The notes under the pieces are model-generated. The model did not search any database. It saw only the letters and a program-made list of their open reading frames with translations, and was not told the origin of the DNA. Of a DNA stretch of 64,000 nt, positions 60,918-64,000 are shown piece by piece (position 1 is the stretch's first letter; every line of letters begins with the position of its first letter). Position numbers and translations under genes: made by a program. Source of the stretch: Agrobacterium vitis. Its GTDB lineage: Bacteria; Pseudomonadota; Alphaproteobacteria; Rhizobiales; Rhizobiaceae. The DNA is taken from the NCBI RefSeq assembly GCF_013426735.1, contig NZ_AP023273.1, forward strand, positions 124,001-188,000, written 5' to 3'.

Positions 60918-61987
60918 CAGTTATGCCTCCAGCTGTCGTAATAGGCATTGTCGCTACCAACTGGGAAATGCACCTCCTGCTTATGAGTGGCGCTCCAATA
61001 GCAAGCGGTGAGAAATTCCAGCGAGCGGCGGGCATCTTCCGTCGTGACCGGCGTCGGCGTGTCATTGACCAGGCAGTCATGGAAAGCCTGCATCTGGCCG
61101 GAAAACAGCTGGGCCATCGGCACCCAACCCTCAAGCAGGGCGTCGATCTTCTGCCCGATCTCAGGATTGGCCGGAATGATCCGCCAGGGATCGCCGCCGG
61201 GATGGTAAGGCGCATGGCTGCTTTCGAAGGTCACATGTTCAAAGCACAGCTTCAGCCGCGAGGTTTCCTCCGCCGAACCCAACGTCGCCGACACGGTTGC
61301 CAAGGCACCGCTTGTCATTTCCAGGCTGAGGCTGACGCAGTCCTCCACTTCAATCGGATTGACGCGAGTAGCGACTCGGGCATAGAGCGAGGCGACCGGA
61401 CCCAGAAGATAGCTCAACATATCGTTGATATGGATGGCATGGGTCATCAGCACGCCACCCAGTTCTGTCGCCCATTTGCCTCGCCACGGCACGGCGTAAT
61501 AGTCCGACAGCCGCGTCCAATGGGTTTCTGACGTAGCGATATAGGCTTTGCCGGCCAGACCCGCCTCGATGATCCGGCGCGCCTTGTGGACGCCGTCGCC
61601 GTAACGGTACTGGAAAATCGGCATCAACCGGCCTTTGGCGGTCTTCTCATGGATCATCAACCGGTCGATTTCCGCAAGCGAGCCGACAAGTGGCTTTTCG
61701 CAGATCACATGCTTGCCCGCGTCCAACGCCCTAAAGATCAGCTCGTAATGGGTGGAGGGCGGCGTGCAGATATCAACAATGTCGATGGATGGATCGTTGA
61801 GCACGGCGTCGAAATCGTCGGTCCGGCCAGCAACGGAAAATTCCTCGCCAAACTGAGCCAGACGGGCGGGATCGAGATCGCAGATCGTCGCGACCCGGAA
61901 CAGATCCGTGTTCGGCATATAGCCCTCACGGATATGACGGGCGCCGATACCAAGGCCAATGACGGCAACGTTGAAAATCTTAGACAT
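60917..61987 (-). CDS. Gfo/Idh/MocA-family oxidoreductase 1
   Basis: A 356-residue NAD(P)-dependent sugar dehydrogenase of the Gfo/Idh/MocA family. The Rossmann start reads VAVIGLGIGARHIREGY, the family signature is ICEKPLVGSLAEID (catalytic Lys), and a C-terminal beta-sheet domain follows, with GGVLMTHAIHINDMLSYLLG carrying the usual His. The start at 61987 gives the family N-terminus and overlaps the upstream dehydrogenase by 8 bp; longer frames are ignored. Such genes next to CUT1 importers oxidise or epimerise imported cyclitols or sugars such as inositols. Confidence 0.9.
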   Translation of the reverse strand: MSKIFNVAVIGLGIGARHIREGYMPNTDLFRVATICDLDPARLAQFGEEFSVAGRTDDFDAVLNDPSIDIVDICTPPSTHYELIFRALDAGKHVICEKPLVGSLAEIDRLMIHEKTAKGRLMPIFQYRYGDGVHKARRIIEAGLAGKAYIATSETHWTRLSDYYAVPWRGKWATELGGVLMTHAIHINDMLSYLLGPVASLYARVATRVNPIEVEDCVSLSLEMTSGALATVSATLGSAEETSRLKLCFEHVTFESSHAPYHPGGDPWRIIPANPEIGQKIDALLEGWVPMAQLFSGQMQAFHDCLVNDTPTPVTTEDARRSLEFLTACYWSATHKQEVHFPVGSDNAYYDSWRHN

Positions 61988-63008
61988 TGCCAGCACCCTT
62001 CTGCTTTGCCGCATCCGCGAAAGCCTGGGCTTTCAGCGCCAGTTCCATGGCCTTGAAGCAATGCTCCTGGCCCATGGCTGTTTCGGTCCGATCCCGGATA
62101 TCGGCCAGCAATTGCCGGCCATAGGGCCGCTCGGTTTTGCTGCAATCGATATAGCGCGTACCGGTTTTGTCGGTCAGGAACAGATGGTCGGCACCGGGGC
62201 GGCCCTCGATATCGAGGTATTTCCGAAGCTCTATTGTCCCTTCCGTGCCAATAATGAACAGCCGTCCATCACCCCAGGTCGGCAGGCCATCGGGGGTGAA
62301 CCAATCGACCCTGATATAGCCGGTGGCCTTGCCGGTGGTCAGGTGAATATCGCCGTAATCCTCAAGGCCGGGCGTGTCGGGATTGGCGCGGTTCGCGGTG
62401 CTCGCCGACAGGATTTGCGCGTCTTTTGCGCCGGTGAAAAACAGGAATTGTTCGCATTGGTGCGAGGCGATGTCGATCAGCACCCCGCCATAGTGCGCCC
62501 GGTCGAAAAACCAATTGGGCCGATGCGGCTTGCGCAGCCGATGCGGACCAAGGCCGGTCGTGTGGATCACCTCGCCGATCATTCCGGCCTTGACCAGATT
62601 GCCTGCCTCCACTGTGCAGGCCGTCTCGAAATGTTCGGAATAGAGGATGGAAACGATCCGCTTCGTTTCCGCCTGGACCTTTCGCACCGCTTCCAATTGC
62701 TCAAACGTCGTCATGCCCGGCTTGTCCAGCATCACATCCTTGCCATGACGCATGGCGGCAATAGCGATCTCGGCGCGGTTGGCGGGAATGGCCGCCGACA
62801 GGATCAGGGCAATCGATGGATCTTCAAGGATCTGTCTGTGGTCGGCAACGCGGCGCGCCTGTGGGTAGCGTGCTGCAAAGGCCTGGGCCAATTCATCTTC
62901 TTCTGCAAAAAACGTCGAAAACTCCGCTCCGGCGTCCAGCATGAAAGCGATCTGGCCGAAAATATGATCATGATTGATGCCGATAACGGCAAAACGCAAG
63001 GCACTCAT
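61980..63008 (-). CDS. Gfo/Idh/MocA-family oxidoreductase 2
   Basis: A 342-residue member of the same family. The Rossmann start is FAVIGINHDHIFGQIAFML, where the glycine motif is weaker than usual (GINHDH). The signature reads VMLDKPGMTTFEQLE (Lys), and the catalytic His region reads GGVLIDIASHQCEQFLFF. It differs strongly from the following oxidoreductase, so the pair is not a recent duplication; two successive oxidation steps on one imported sugar are likely. It starts 28 bp after the permease gene. Confidence 0.88.
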   Translation of the reverse strand: MSALRFAVIGINHDHIFGQIAFMLDAGAEFSTFFAEEDELAQAFAARYPQARRVADHRQILEDPSIALILSAAIPANRAEIAIAAMRHGKDVMLDKPGMTTFEQLEAVRKVQAETKRIVSILYSEHFETACTVEAGNLVKAGMIGEVIHTTGLGPHRLRKPHRPNWFFDRAHYGGVLIDIASHQCEQFLFFTGAKDAQILSASTANRANPDTPGLEDYGDIHLTTGKATGYIRVDWFTPDGLPTWGDGRLFIIGTEGTIELRKYLDIEGRPGADHLFLTDKTGTRYIDCSKTERPYGRQLLADIRDRTETAMGQEHCFKAMELALKAQAFADAAKQKGAGNV

Positions 63009-63036
63009 AGTCGCAAGCTCCTATTAGAAAATCATC

Positions 63037-63918
63037 TCAACGCTTCAGACCGGCCGTGGCGATACCGTCGATCAGCAAGCGTTGGCAAAACAGGAAAATC
63101 AGGAAAATCGGCACCAGCGACAGACTGGACATGGCAAACAGTCCGCTCCAGTCGGAACTGCCGGTCGAGTCCACGAAGGACCGCAACCCAAGCTGCACCG
63201 TGTAGGTATTGATATCGCTCAGATAGATCAGCGGACCGAAGAAATCATCCCAGCTCCAGATGAAGGAGAAAATCGCTGCCGTTGCCAAAACCGGCAGAGA
63301 GAGCGGCATCATAATCCGCCAATAGATCCGCCAGGGGCTGCACCCGTCCATCATTGCCGCCTCGTCCAGTTCGCGCGGAATTCCACGGAAGAACTGCACC
63401 ATCAGGAAGATGAAAAACGCATCGACCGCCAGAAACTTCGGCACGACGAGCGGCAGGATGGTCTTCACCCATCCCATTTCGAGAAACAGGATATATTGGG
63501 GGATGAGCGTGACGTGATAGGGCAGCATCAGCGTCCCCAGCATCAGCGCAAACCAGATATTTCGGCCCCGAAACTCCAGGCGGGCAAAGGCGTAAGCCGC
63601 CAGCGAGCAGGAAAACAAATTGCCCACCACCGTCAGCACGGCAATGACCAGCGAGTTCCAGAAATAGGTGCCGAAACTGACCTGGGTGCTGAACCAGCCT
63701 CGCATATAGGCACTGAAATCCACTTTCGAAGGGATCAGCGAGGCCTGGCCGAAGATCTCGCTCTGATCCTTGATCGAGCCGGACAGCATCCACAACAGCG
63801 GATAGAGCATGACCAGCGAGGCTGCCGCCAGAACGATATGCAGGATAAGGGAGACCGGCCAGCGCCGTTTTTCCTGCGCATGGATGTCCGGGGAGGAAGC
63901 AAGTGCTGCATCAGTCAT
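63037..63918 (-). CDS. Carbohydrate ABC transporter permease (MalG type)
   Basis: A 293-residue inner-membrane permease with six hydrophobic helices. The family EAA loop reads IPRELDEAAMMDGCSPWRIYWRIMMPL, and the C-terminus reads GIATAGLKR. The N-terminal segment ALASSPDIHAQEKRR is cytoplasmic. It is the second (MalG-like) permease of a CUT1 system. Its ATG overlaps the end of the upstream permease gene by 8 bp. It pairs with the ATPase three genes on. Confidence 0.93.
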   Translation of the reverse strand: MTDAALASSPDIHAQEKRRWPVSLILHIVLAAASLVMLYPLLWMLSGSIKDQSEIFGQASLIPSKVDFSAYMRGWFSTQVSFGTYFWNSLVIAVLTVVGNLFSCSLAAYAFARLEFRGRNIWFALMLGTLMLPYHVTLIPQYILFLEMGWVKTILPLVVPKFLAVDAFFIFLMVQFFRGIPRELDEAAMMDGCSPWRIYWRIMMPLSLPVLATAAIFSFIWSWDDFFGPLIYLSDINTYTVQLGLRSFVDSTGSSDWSGLFAMSSLSLVPIFLIFLFCQRLLIDGIATAGLKR

Positions 63919-64000
63919 CGTAATGCACCCAATAGCGCGAGGACAGGAAGGAAAAGGCCGTGAACAGCGCTATGATGATCACCAGGATCCAGGCAAGCGC
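63911..64000 (-). CDS. Carbohydrate ABC transporter permease (MalF type), C-terminal end only
   Basis: The last 29 codons of a gene cut by the right edge. They encode a final hydrophobic helix, AWILVIIIALFTAFSF, and a short tail with SSRYWVHYDD, as at the end of MalF/UgpA-type permeases. The frame overlaps the next permease gene by 8 bp, which supports its identity. The binding-protein gene presumably lies further right. Confidence 0.75.
   Translation of the reverse strand, partial: ALAWILVIIIALFTAFSFLSSRYWVHYDD

Overview
The window comes from an alphaproteobacterium of the order Hyphomicrobiales, most likely the family Rhizobiaceae (Agrobacterium/Allorhizobium/Rhizobium type). Supporting signs are the GC-rich coding sequence, many sugar-type ABC and Gfo/Idh/MocA genes, HWE-family kinases, several class III cyclases, Rhizobium-type intergenic palindromes, and a DUF1127 gene followed by anti-Shine-Dalgarno (cuckoo/CcsR-type) RNA hairpins. 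I see no rRNA, tRNA, insertion sequence, phage or CRISPR array. The two edge genes are cut by the window.

The dominant feature is a minus-strand operon of about 21 kb (962-22344) for a PUFA-synthase-like iterative polyketide/fatty-acid machine. In transcription order it encodes a DUF2269 membrane protein, a stand-alone acyl carrier protein, a thioesterase, a PfaA-like KS-MAT-4xACP-KR-DH protein, a PfaC/PfaB-like KS-CLF-AT-DH-DH protein, a PfaD-like enoyl reductase, and two unusually long acyl-CoA dehydrogenase paralogues. A FAD amine-oxidase-like gene lies just upstream. The product cannot be read from sequence; a secondary lipid or long-chain acyl product is the best guess.

From 24.8 to 32.5 kb lie a mannonate dehydratase, a MobA/MocA-like nucleotidyltransferase, an ABC importer operon ending in a glycerophosphodiester phosphodiesterase, and a convergent inositol-monophosphatase gene. 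From 32.6 to 40.3 kb is a cyclic-nucleotide signalling block: a cyclic-nucleotide-binding protein, a large ABC protein whose nucleotide-binding domain has lost its catalytic residues, a soluble class III cyclase, a membrane cyclase with a haem/quinone-like anchor and a [2Fe-2S] domain, and a metallo-beta-lactamase-fold hydrolase. From 40.4 to 48.4 kb are an FkbM methyltransferase, a c-di-GMP enzyme paired with a periplasmic protein, a SphA-like outer-membrane protein, an MFS transporter and an IclR regulator.

From 48.6 to 58.9 kb the genes look like a stress and signalling neighbourhood: an ECF sigma factor, a DUF892 ferritin-like protein, a zinc-less MDR dehydrogenase, a Crp/Fnr regulator, two HWE kinases (one overlapping a KaiC-like double ATPase), a YghA-like SDR, and a DUF1127 protein upstream of a four-hairpin RNA locus. 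The right end (59.0-64.0 kb) holds a spermidine-synthase-like protein and a sugar ABC operon with two dehydrogenases that continues off the window.
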